Source: Dipylidium caninum
Taxonomy: Eukaryota; Platyhelminthes; Cestoda; Cyclophyllidea; Dipylidiidae
Reading direction: 5' to 3'
Assembly (NCBI GenBank): GCA_017562135.1
Contig: QEYB01000526.1
Location: 496,001-560,000 of the forward strand
Length of the DNA: 64,000 nucleotides
Shown piece by piece: positions 47,201 through 58,596 of this stretch (positions are counted from its first letter, which is position 1; the number at the start of each line of letters is the position of its first letter). Under the pieces are notes generated by a model that worked only from the letters and a program-made list of their open reading frames with translations, did no database searches and was not told the DNA's origin. A program made the position numbers and the translations under genes.

Positions 47201-50200
47201 GGATCTTCTCGTCGCCTCCGAGTCGCATCTCCGCCTTCGCCTCGTCGACAGTCTGGACCACCTCGCCAGTCGCTTGTTCCTTGAGGCGCTTGGCCCGTGG
47301 ACGTGGAAGCCATCACTTCCCCTTGTCAGCGCCCTTCTGGACGATGAAAGTCCCAATCGTCTGTTGATCCTAACGACGAACCTGCACTTCTAATCCACCC
47401 TCCAATGCCTCTAATCACCTCCGCCTTCACCTTCAACGTTGCCTCGACTACCGTCGGCGCGAAGGATGGAATGGCGGCTTCTACGGCGGTAAAAGGGAAA
47501 GGTCAGGTGGAGAAAAGGGAGCCGGTTGTGCTGTCAGCCCCGTCAGGAGCGCTACAAAGCCTTTCAGCCCGCTTTTCGCAGGACTGGCGAGTCAAATGAA
47601 GACCTGTTGGTTGTTGAGAGCGCTTTTACGCAGCGACGCGTGAGAGCCTGCTACTCTCGCCCGGTGAAAATACACACATTTTGCGTGTTTCTCCGCCTGC
47701 ATGGTTTTATGACGTCTCCGGGCGGAGGTGTGTTTTTATGTGTCGGCAAAATGGCCACTTTTACCCATGGCGCCTTTGAAGACGATGTCGCCGGCAGCCC
47801 GGCCAGAGGGGCTGACACTGCCGGACACAAACACGGACAGAGAGAGGCGGGTGGGAGCGGCGGCCGCTACTCCCGAAGACAAAGGAACCGGGCAACGAGT
47901 GAAGACCTTAAAGTGCAAGGAGGCCCCGAGAGATTTTCCTTCTGCCTGCCCGTCCAAATCGCGGGCGAAACGTCATTTCGTCGCCACACGAAGCCGTCCC
48001 CATGGAACTTTCCGTGTGTCGGTGGGCGAGTCGAGTCGATGGCGGGAACGAGGAGACGAGGCGAGGCGAGGCGCGTGCGCAGGCGGCCGAGGCGGAAGAG
48101 ACGCGCCCCCCGCGGGGGCACCTCGGCCGCCAGCACCGAGGTGCATGCACAGGCAGCGCGGCACAGTGGAATACCACTGAAACAAACCGAAACGACCTCC
48201 TGGACGCGGCGAGGTAACGTGCACTGGCCGGGGGCGAAGCTGGGCGGAGGAGACGACAGAGGCGTCGCCGGAAGCTCTCCAGACAGACTCGAGGGCGCCA
48301 GTCTTACTTGCCTCCTGCCTCAAGACTGACCAAAACACGCTTTACCACGTAAACACACAACCAAGTATAAACACAGCCGGGCAGCCGGACAGACAGACAG
48401 ACAGACGGGGGCGGAGAGGGCATGGACACCGGCGGTGGCCCCTGCGTGCGTCGGGAGGGACGTTGGCGTCGAGTGCCCACAGACCACCGCAACGGGGCGG
48501 GTCGGACAAGCGAGAAGGGGGCCGCGGCAAGACGAGCGCCCACTTTCGTCGGGTAGGGAAAGGACATCGGAGAAGGAGGTGCAGGAACTGGAGGTGTTTG
48601 GCTCCAACGGGGCAGACGGCGAGCCGCGGAGCTCAATCGCGATTGCGGGTACTTGCCTCTGAAATTCTTTTATCCCAAGGGGCTCCTGTCGACGTGGTGG
48701 AATGCCAGCGGTGCAGCCCCTTCGATGAAAAAGACAAAGCAAGGCGAGCAATCAAGTTGTCGACTGACTGATTGACAAACTTTGCAAGTGGACAGTGTCG
48801 GAAGAAGTCGAGGGCGGAAGAGGTGGGTCCGTTGACACAAAGGAAGGCGGAAGGAGTTGTCTTTGGTGGCGAAAACGTCCACACTCCGCCGATGTTGTCA
48901 GGACTTCACCGCCAGACTAGACGATGGCGTTGACCCTCGCGGCAAGTGTGTCCGCTTCTCCGACCAGTCGAGGCGTCGCCTGGTCTCGACGCGACCAACT
49001 CCGCGATTCGGGTCGAGCTGACGGAGTCCGCCACGTCCTCCGTCCAGTCCCGGGCCACCGTCGTCCGGATCGGACTTGTCTCTGTCTCTCCCGGCCTCTC
49101 TCGTCTCCGATCCTGCCATCAACCCTCATCCGTGACGAGTGCAGACGTCCAACGAGGGGTGGGGAAAGATGTGGCAGCCAGCCTTGGCGATGGGAGACCC
49201 CCACGGGCCGCGTCTGGAGGGTCGTCGGGGGCCGCGGCCTCTTCTCGCCTTCGTGCCGAGCGTCGGGCATCGCCCCGTACTCAGACCGACCGCAAGTTGC
49301 CCCTCCGCCCACCTCGGGGGTCTCGTCACCCGCCCGCGTCGGCCTCCACCCTCTGCGCGGATCGACTGGACGCGGCGGGGCGCGGCGAGGCGAGGCGGAG
49401 TGGCGAGATTTCACCTTGCCTGACGATTTTGTGGCATTCCTAGCCAAGGAGAAAACAAAAACAATTATTCTACAACGTGTTTCTATCCTGGCTGAAAGTT
49501 TTCGTCTGCGGCAAACAGCTTTTTCCTCTTCCTCCTCGTCCGCCGTCCTTTCTCATTGAATCCCCCCCCTCGAACTTACAAGGAGGAGAAGATTTCTCGA
49601 AGTATAACAGCCGAGAGGCGGGTGCCAGAGGCTCCCGAGGTCCAGCAACAGACGACTTTCTCCACCTTCTGCGTCACTGGCGAAGGGTGGGGAGTTGGGG
49701 CAGAGTTTTTCCTACCTCCTGGAAGAAGACGCCTAGAAATAGGCTGGATGGGGGGTTCCCCCGCCGACGGAACTCGGCCCCTCGGGGCCGGAGAGGCAGG
49801 TCTCTGGCTGCCAGCCCTCGCACCTTGGACGACATTGGCGGAGGAGGAGAAGTCCATGAAGGCGTTTGCATCTCGAGTGAGTTCAGGGATGGACGCAGTC
49901 GCCGTCGAGAGCGAAGTGGAAGGTTGTTGGCATGCGGACTGATTTGTTCTTCAACAGGTTCACTCGACGCTCCTCCATTCGCCCAGCTTTCCATCGCCTC
50001 GGAACTTCTTCACTTCCTCTCTCGTCGGTCTTTCCGTGCTTCCATCCATTTACCCGTTTCGCCGTCCATTCGTCGTTAGTCCGCCGTTTCGCCTATCCAC
50101 CTGTCTCTCCGCCGTTATCCGCCCTTCCACCCACAGATTCTGCATCGTCCACCCGCCCGGGGATAGACGGGCGAGTGGAGACGGCCGCGACGATGGGAAT

Positions 50201-53200
50201 GACGACTCCCACTCGCCGTGGTATCCTCGTTTCCACGGAAAATGATGCCTCCCCACAACCAGACAAATAATTAGCTACTCAAAATCCCCGAGCTGTTCTC
50301 GCCCACGAAGACCATCCGCCAGAATGTCGAGCGACTCGCCTCCCCCCGCCCCCGGGACAGGCTGGACGCATCAAGTGGCACTGAGACTTCAATCACTCCT
50401 CCTGTCGCCTCTGATTAATGGGCGGCTGTTTCTGTTTGCGCGTAAATCCCATCTCGTTAATTTCCTCCCCGGCCTCGTCCCCTGCCAGGCGGAGGGGGCG
50501 AGGCGGGAATCAAGGCCGGCCGCCCGACGGGCGTCAGGCCCCTTCGTGCCGCGGGGGAAAGCCGCCACTGACAGCGTCGCGAGGGGCGACCGAGTAATTT
50601 GGTCAATGGACACGTCTCTGGGCCAATTCCGCGAGTCCATCCCTCACGCCGACTGTCTTTCGGCCTCTTTCGGACAGACAGGGACAAAAGCCTCGGCGAG
50701 CCGGATGTCTCGTCCGCAGGCGAGGGCGTTCTTAGGCTACGCGACCGTCTCCAAAGGCGTTATCTCCGACCACCGGAGCCTCGGGGCCGCCTCGTAGGCC
50801 CGACGGCCGAGTGGGCTAAAGAGAAGGAGGATGCCTGACCAAGACGACGTAGAGACAATTCACTCCACCGTCTCGTGATTAATTCATTGCCCTGCCTCTG
50901 TTCGACCCCACTGGAGGGCGCTGGCTGTTGACCGTGGCGATGGAAACAGGCTATCGCTCGTCCACAGGGCCATCGTCCAGTCGAGGTGAAAACCCTCGGT
51001 GGCGAGGCGACCACAGAGTCGGACAGGTGATGCGGCCGGGTAGAAGGCGAAAATCGAGCTGTGATTTGGTTAAATTGACTCATCAAGTGGGCGAAATTCC
51101 CCATTTCGACTGGGAAAGACATCACACGCCTTGGGGCGGCCGGTGATAAGATTTGCACTTTAACGGGTGAGCTGCCGCCTCGTCCGCCCTCCTCTTTCAT
51201 CGCGCCTCAACTCCCCACTCGCCCGCGCCCCACAGTGGTTGCCACCATTTCTCGCCTCCTAAACACGAGTAATTGCGCTGAGGGGCTTTTCGGTCGCCAA
51301 GGCGATGCGAGGCTTGTACATTTCGCTTGGCGCAACACCTCCTCGTGCCTCCGCCCGAAGTCTGGAACTCAGCGCTGGGCTCTGCGCTTCGCCCCTCGCC
51401 ATTCTTCGTCCCGACGAATCGCTGGCGTAGACCAGGTTGGCGATGCGGCCACCCCGCCGCCGCCGCCTCTCCCGCCCCCCCCTCCTGGCCCCCTTCAGGG
51501 CGATTGGCCGCTCGGCCGGAGGGCAGAGGCCACTGTCGGTTGGTCTCCGGCCGGACGATCACGAAGAGGCCATCGTCACCGGGTGTAAGTGCTAACGGGT
51601 AAAAGAAAATGACATTTTGAGGAAGTTCGGACTTGAAGCGGCGGAATTGGAAACAACTCGCTTCACTCGCCGCCGAGCTTTAAGCGTTACAGCAATTGGC
51701 CTGTTAACCTCAGAAGTTGACTGGGATGGCCGTGCAGGGCTGTGGGCAACACGAAGTGGACCTCCTTGGAGCGTCGGGGATTGGCCACTGAGCCGAAGTC
51801 GCCTCCGAAGGAGCCAGGGACCAGCGCAACTAACCTTGCAACATCCTGAGACAAAGAATACCCGACCAGAGAAGGAGAAGGCGGAGGCGGAGGAGGAAGG
51901 GAGGAAGCGAGGGTCGAGGGGGCGAGGGGAGGGACTGAGGGAAGGCGGGTGAGAGAAAAAGAGAATCTGGCGCTGTTGTTTCTCTCCTCCGGAAGGCGGT
52001 GAGGGCGGCGGACGGCGAGAGGATGGCGGGGGGTGGGCGGAGGGGAGAACAGAGAGGCCGAGGCTGAAGAGCCAGGGGAAAACGTGCCGAAGTCTGTGTT
52101 TTCGTCTCTCGCACGGGCTAATGAAAGTCACGTAGACAAGGTTGCGACGTAATTGAGCGGACGGAGACAATGACTGCAATAATCGCGTCGGGGCTGATAA
52201 ATTCCTCTCAACACAGCGGCTCGACGACGTGTTCCCATCCCTCCGTCCTCATTCCTCCCTCTGAGGCTTCCCCCAGGTGGAGAATACATTTGGGCGAAGT
52301 GGGCTTCCATTTGCCTCGGCAGGCAGTCTCCCACTGCCTGTCGATCGTTGCCCAAGCGACATCAGCGTCTCATCTGGCACAGACGGAAAAGCGGATCCCC
52401 GTCTCCCGACTGGATGTACGACAATCCGGCAGCTTCGTCTCTTCAGCGCCACTTGCTCGGCGAGAAAACGCTACGTCGGTGTCCTCGACCTTCGCCGCCA
52501 CCCGCGGACGTCCTTGCGGCCTCCGATTCGCCGTGGACGCGGCGAAAGCGCGGAGAGCATCAAGGAGGTGTATTCTCCTCGGGCCCCATCCCATTGCGCG
52601 GAGGGCAGCAGCCTCCGTTTGGCCTGCTTCGGCATTAGTGCTTTCCGCCCACGAGGGAGCGCGGCTGAGTTAATAATTCAGTCATACGCTTAATTAGACG
52701 AGAGTCGCCCCCGAAGCCCATCAGCGGGTGGGCGAGCGGGGCGGCGGCGGTGTTTTAAGAGTTCATCTGAGGAAAGAGAATACGAGATACGAGAGAGTTA
52801 ATTAGCTCTTCCGGCGTGTACTTGAAGGGGCGCACAGCCGCGGCGTCCGCGTCCCGATGCCGCCGGAGAAGTTAAGAAAGCCGCTCCGGCAAACCACCGA
52901 CTCGCGGCCGACTGGGAGCAGCAGACAAAAGCAGCCGCGCGACGCGGTGGGGGAGGAGGAGGAGGAGAGCCGGGGACCGCAGTCGGAGGCTTGGGAGGAT
53001 AGACGGACTCGAGCGGGGCGTGGCAAATAGAGCCTACGCTTCGGTGCTGTCGCGCCGAGGCCGCTGGAGGGCGCGTCGATGCGGACGAGATGGGAAGAGG
53101 TGCCGCGGAAGCAAGACGTGACGCCCCCTTCCCAGCCCTTTCGCCGTCTTCTCCTCCTCCTGACAGCGAGTTCGCCTCTCCCCCTTCCTGCTGGGTAAAA

Positions 53201-56200
53201 TTTCACCGATGGAAAGGAAAGAAGTGTCCTCTCCTACGGCCGTGGGAGTTACTCGAGGGGACAAAAGAATTGGGAAGTGGGCGCGGACGCAGGTGTTGCC
53301 CTATCAAGACGCGGTATGTTGAAGCGCCCTCACCAACCGCTTCCTCTGGGCTCCACTCACGTCGCAGAAGCCGCCGTTCTCCCCTCCGCGACCCCGGTAG
53401 CCGAGGCAGTGCCCAGAGCGGAGGAGGAGACGGCAGCGGAGCGTGGAAGCATCGCGAGGAGGGCGAGTGAAGTGGCATCAGACGTCGGCCTCGGGGGGCG
53501 GCCACTGCAACCACCACCACCGCGAGAACCGCCGGTCGTGTGTCAGTCGCGTCGTGGTGGGGGTGAAGACGACGGACCGTGAGAAACAGAGTCGAGACGT
53601 CCGAGTGTGCGGGAGACGATTGAGGCGTAGGCAGCACCGTGGCAGATGTCAGTCAACGCATCCCCCCCCCCCCCGGCGACGCGGTGAATGAGGTCAGAGT
53701 TGGAGAAGTGAACCGTCCGCCGCGTCGAAGGCTTCGGGGAAAGCAGGAGGCGAAGTGGGGCGAGCGCCAGCTCCGAAAATGGGGTTTTGGCCTTTCCTCA
53801 CTCAGGAAATCCCATTTTCGCGTCGGCCGCTTCTTCTTCGCTCCCGCCTCCCCGTCTCGAGGAAAAACGTCGGGTGGCCGCTCGTCTCACAGACGAATCA
53901 CCGGTCCGTCGACTCCTGTCGCCTTCTTCGCTCACCACGTAACCTCTACGTGAACGCCTCCTTCGTCTCCTGCGGTGATGCGCGAGAAGGTCAAAGGCTG
54001 CCGGTCAGTGCAAGGACCTCCGCCACCTTCCAGCGCCCTTGTCGAGGCTCCGCAGGCGAGGACGCGTAAAAGCATCTCCTCCTCTTCCTCCTCTTCCTCC
54101 CTTTTGGTCATTCCGCCGCTCTCCGACCTCGCTGCCGTAGCGCCGAGGCGCTGGAGGTGGAGGAGGAGCTCTCAGCGTTTTCGTCGGAGAGAACAAACTG
54201 TCATAGGAAGGAGGCTTTTAAAGAGACACAGTGAATTCTTTCCGACTGGAATCGGGAGACGGCGACGAGGCGAAGTTACCAGATCCCTTACATTTCAAAA
54301 GGGAAATTCACTTGTGATGGAACCCTGAAAAATGATTTACGTGCCGACTGCCCAGCCACCGGACTGCGATACCGCACCGTCGTATTTTCACCCTCTTCTC
54401 TGCCGGTTTTCCCTCTTTTCCTCTCGCAACCGCCAGCGCCGAGGCGGATGTGACAGGCTCCGCTCCTCGACTAGTTGACTTGCTGACTGAAAAACGGAGT
54501 TTTAGCCTCGGTTAGTCGATCACTTTCGGCAAAATCGCTCCTGCGAGCCGAAGAGCTCCAACAAGGAGGATTCTCCGTCCGCCACAGGTGGGGAATAGCT
54601 GACCCCGGCGCCCTGTCCGTTGCAAACCTCCTCCTTCCGCCTTCCGCCTTCCGCCTTCCGCCCTCTCCCCGCCAGGGAAATTGACGACCTTCTTTTGGCA
54701 CGTACGCTTGTCACGCGGCTCACTCGCCTTTTCAGCGAGGCCTGCGAGGTGGTCCGCGCACAGTGGAAGCCCAAGATGCTCCGTGGCGCGTCTCCGTCCG
54801 TCTACTGGTGTCCGTGCAGCCCAGACTGTAATGTTTTACGCTCGCGGGCGAACGTTGAGCCTCCGTGGCGCTGAGAGGGTGAAGAATGGAGCGGCGCGTA
54901 TGGCTGAGAAGCCGCGATTTTGCCTCTTCGCAGGTGGAGAGCCTGTTTTATCCGGACCTCCTCGAAACCGTGTCAATGCGGAATGACCTAATCAGTCATT
55001 CCGTGTGCATCCGAAAGGCTAAATTACTTCCATCTCTCGGACACGGTGATGCACTAGTCCTCTGACAGGCGGAGCGCTGCGATAAGACGCGATGTCTAAT
55101 TGTACTTTTCCTCTCCGCCCTCCACCCTCCGCCCTTCACCCCTCTGGAGCTCCACCTGCGCCCATCCACCGCCAGGCACCTTATGCCGGGCCGGAGAAGA
55201 CGGTTTCGCCCTCCACCTCCGCGAATGTCACCTCTGACGGGTGGATGACACTTGTCGGCCGAATTAACTCCTTCCGACCGGCCGATTCCCCCGGGCATTC
55301 GGGATGAAAGTGGACCTGATGGCCTTAACACCATGCGACGGCGGCGGGGGCGGCGGACGGCGGCCTGGACAGAATGGACGTGGAAGGAATTGTGGCCTGC
55401 CGCAAAATGCTTTCCAAAGTTAACTTCGCCCTCGACCTCTTCGCAAGGGAATCGGTTAAATTTACCCGAGATGACTGGGCGAACATCCCCACTGCGTTTA
55501 ATGGGCCGACGAGGCGAAGACTCCGTTTTTGTCCCGTTTGTCACGCGCGCGCTCGTGTCGCCCACTCCACCGCCCGCCCCCCGCGGCGCACATAAAAGTT
55601 ACGCCTTGAAGGCGGTAAAACTGGGCACAGAAACGTGAAATGCCGGAAGTTGAGGCGGATGCCTTTGTCCTCGCCCAACTGCCTGTTCCCAACGCCCAGT
55701 GGGGAATAGCGGCGGACGCGATTCGGCCAAGGGGACGCGTTTTACAGGATCCCGGCGCAGGATTTGAGCGATTTGGTCCTCCGCGACCGCGGTGTCTGGA
55801 GGAAGAGGAGGCGACGGGGGCAGTTGAGTCGCCTCAATAGCAGGAAAGAGGAAGGACACGGCAATCGGCCATGCAACACGCCTCGTGCGACGTGGACTGC
55901 ACAACAGGCCAGTGCGATTGGTGCGTCGCAGGTGCCCGCCGCCTCGTCTCGCTGTCGGGCAGAGCGTCGGGCATGGTCCTGACCTCGGACCGGCCGAAGA
56001 TTGGTCTTCCATCCGCCTCGGGGTCTCACGGCCCGCACGAAGGGCGGCAGAGCACCGCCGGAAGGAAAGGAATGCCACTGAGTGTCTAGTAAGGAGTCGG
56101 GCAGTGTCCTCCTCTTCTCCAGTCCTCCGTCCGTCCCATTTGTCGCCTACTGGCTTTTAACCCGACAACGAGCGTGACGAGGCAGTGGGTTGGTTGGTTG

Positions 56201-56759
56201 CCGTGGGTTGCCGTGGGTTCGTGGGTTGCCGTGGGTTGCCGTGGCACGAGAGTAGCGCCGCAGGCGGAGAGAAAGGCTGCTGCGGACGAGGAAGTCGTCG
56301 AAGAGACGCCAGTGATGAGAGGGAAGGCAGGCAGATGAGGGCGGACGGTGTGTGGATGCCCAAACCTCGCTCGGTGCTCCACCTCGTAGAAATACAGAGG
56401 CCCCGAGGAAGCGTGAGGAGACGCCTCCTGCTCCTTCATCGATGGAGCCTGTGGAAGGAGGGCGGCGACCAGGACACCCGCGGTCGAGGGGCGAGGCAAT
56501 TCTGGCCCCGGCGGGTAGCAACACCTCCACCCGCCTGCAAAGCCCCACGTCGGGACTCTCCTCTGCCACATCGCGCCTCCTCGCGGTGTTCACATGCCAA
56601 CGTTCGAGTCCACACCAGAGCTCGAGGGGCGAGGGGCGAGGGCGACGGGGCGAGACGGAAAATTGACGAGGCAGACAGCGATCGCCGCGCTGGAAGGAGG
56701 AGGAGGTGGAGGAGGAGGAGGAGGAGGAAGAAGAAACCACCAAACACCCACCACACGCC
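44225..56759. other. No gene recognised; GC-rich
   Basis: After the EF-hand stop there is an ATT-rich microsatellite at about 44,402-44,442, then 12 kb of GC-rich sequence with many overlapping open frames and no family motif. Small arrays: (CTTCCGC)n 54,632-54,662 and (GGGTTGCCGT)n-like 56,186-56,244. A frame at 55,374-55,595 has locally plausible amino-acid composition (ACRKMLSKVNFALDLF) but no recognisable relative. No poly(A) hexamer stands out directly after 44,224. Confidence 0.45.
56186..56244. repeat. GGGTTGCCGT decamer array
   Basis: About five imperfect units of a 10-base motif, interrupted once by a shortened unit. Confidence 0.8.
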
Positions 56760-57978
56760 GTTGCGGCGCGCTGACCTGCCACCAAGCTGCGCCTCGCCAT
56801 GCCAAGTCACACTGTGGGCGGTGAGGCAACCGAAGGCGACTTTTAGCCTCCCGCCGCCACCACCGAGACAGCCTTCGTCCACCACTCCTCTCACACAGGA
56901 CTGCGCCACCTCCGAGGTGGACTGATGCCCTTCCCGATCGCCGGCTTAGCCGAGCGTGGGCGATTTTGCACCTGTGGGGTGGGAGGAAAAGCAGCCCGCG
57001 CCCACCCACGTCCACCCGGACGAATGTCCTCCCTTGCCAGCAGCCCCCTCGCCGCCGCACACTCAATCTCGTCCACCCCGTCTGCGCCACTCCTCCAAAC
57101 TAGCCTCTCAAACAGCACGGGTACGCGGAGGCCAACGAGGCGGTTATTTCCGCCCCCACCCAATGTTGTGCGCTTTTATCCTCGCGCCGTCTTCCCTCTG
57201 CGACCCACTCGATGCAGTCGGAGCGTTGGACGACCGCTCGGCCAGCTGCTCTCGTGGCGAGTGAGGCGAGACGGACATTGCTATTACTCGGGTAGGAGAC
57301 GAGGAGGAGGAGGAGGAGGAGGAGGAGGAGGACGACGAAGAAGTTCGTCTCGAGTCAACGAGGAGCAGCGGGAAAAGGAGGAGGAGGAGGAGGAGGAGGA
57401 GGAGGAGGAGGAAAAGGAGGCAGACAAAACACGTCCCCGCCTCTCAGTGAAGGCCACGGGGGCACCGACGAGTGAGCGACGTGCCACCGCAGACGGGTCG
57501 AGGGCGTGGACCAGAGGCAGTAGGCGAGAGGCAGTGGGCGCAGCACCTCGCTCGCCGCACCAAACCGCCTCGTGTGCAGGCTCGGGGAGCACTGGCTGAC
57601 GGTGGCGAGTCTGGAAATTGCGACAGATTGCCACGGCGGCACTTACTTCCTGCCCGGCGCAACGAACACTCCACCTGCTGCGCAGTGCCCCGCTGCCACC
57701 TTCCCCGCCGGAAGAGCATCTGCGCTGCCTCGAGCACACGTCTCGCCTCAAAAGCGTTGGGCGTGGGGGACGAGGAGGAGGACGAGGAGACGAGGACGAG
57801 GAGGAAAAGGAGGAGGAGGAGGAGGAGGAGGAGGAGGAGGAGGAGAGTTGGCCGCCTACGTGGGCAATTGCGCTCCGGTCTAGAAAGTGGGTTTATGTGT
57901 GTTCAAACTAACGAGATGGTGGTTTTCGGTCAACAAGGCGGAGTTGGGCGGGTGGTGCGGCTTTGCTGCCATCGCCGG
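56760..57978 (+). repeat. Inverted repeat IR2, arm a
   Basis: Reverse complement of 62,773-64,000. The shared part runs from gttgcggcgcgctgacctg to gctgccatcgccgg. It contains three long (GGA)n tracts (57,297-57,345, 57,375-57,418 and about 57,770-57,845). Because arm b reaches the window edge, the repeat may extend left of 56,760. A one-base indel around 57,560 shifts the long frames between arms, so they are unlikely to be coding. Confidence 0.88.
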
Positions 57979-58039
57979 CAGCAACGCCACAAAGATGAAC
58001 GCTGCCTTCTCGTGGCGGGTGCGGGGAGGCGGACGTTAC

Positions 58040-58172
58040 TATTAGTCGGGGAGGAGGGGAGGCTGGCCGCCTAAGTGGGGAAATTCCGTTCGGTCCGGAA
58101 AATGGGCTTATGTGTGTTGAAACCCCGGTCCGCATGGGCAACCGAAGGCGCATTTTTGCCTCCACCACCCGC
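58040..58172 (+). repeat. Partial, diverged third copy of IR2 ends
   Basis: The sequence tggccgcctaagtgggg followed by atgggcttatgtgtgttgaaa resembles IR2 near 57,850-57,905, and gggcaaccgaaggcgcattt with the bases after it resembles the other end of IR2 near 56,825-56,850. The two ends are therefore joined here with the middle missing. Confidence 0.55.
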
Positions 58173-58544
58173 TCCCGACAGGCAGAAGACGCGCGGAGGT
58201 GCGGTCGAGTGTTGAGCGTCGAGGTGGAGTGCTGAGCTGCCTGGCCGCGAATCGACCGAGGCGTGAGGCGGCATTGCGGGCGAAGCGAATTTCAACTGCT
58301 CCGCGACCGCCGTGGGCCATCGGCAGTTCCTCGTGCGAAGTGACCCTGTCCATTAACTCCCGCGACGTGGGCACGGACACCGCCATCAGCGCAATTTCCG
58401 CCTCACTCTGCCATCGGTTGCGCTTGCCCCAACCACTTTGTCACTCCGCCCTCCCCCCCTCCCTTCCTCCCTCTTCCTTCCTCTCCTCTGCTCCCCTCTC
58501 CTCCCCCCTCGCCTCCCCATCCCTCCCCTCCCCTCCGCCCGCCC

Positions 58545-58596
58545 GCCTCGCCTCGCCTCGCCTCGCCTCACCTCACCTCACCTCACCTCACCTCAT
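58545..58596. repeat. Pentamer array switching from CCTCG to CCTCA
   Basis: About five CCTCG units followed by about six CCTCA units, again a one-base switch midway through a pentamer array. Confidence 0.85.

Noticed and set aside
57472..58074. 200-codon open frame in IR2 arm a
   Set aside because: A single-base indel relative to arm b puts the two arms in different frames after about 25 codons; the rest is driven by GGA repeats.
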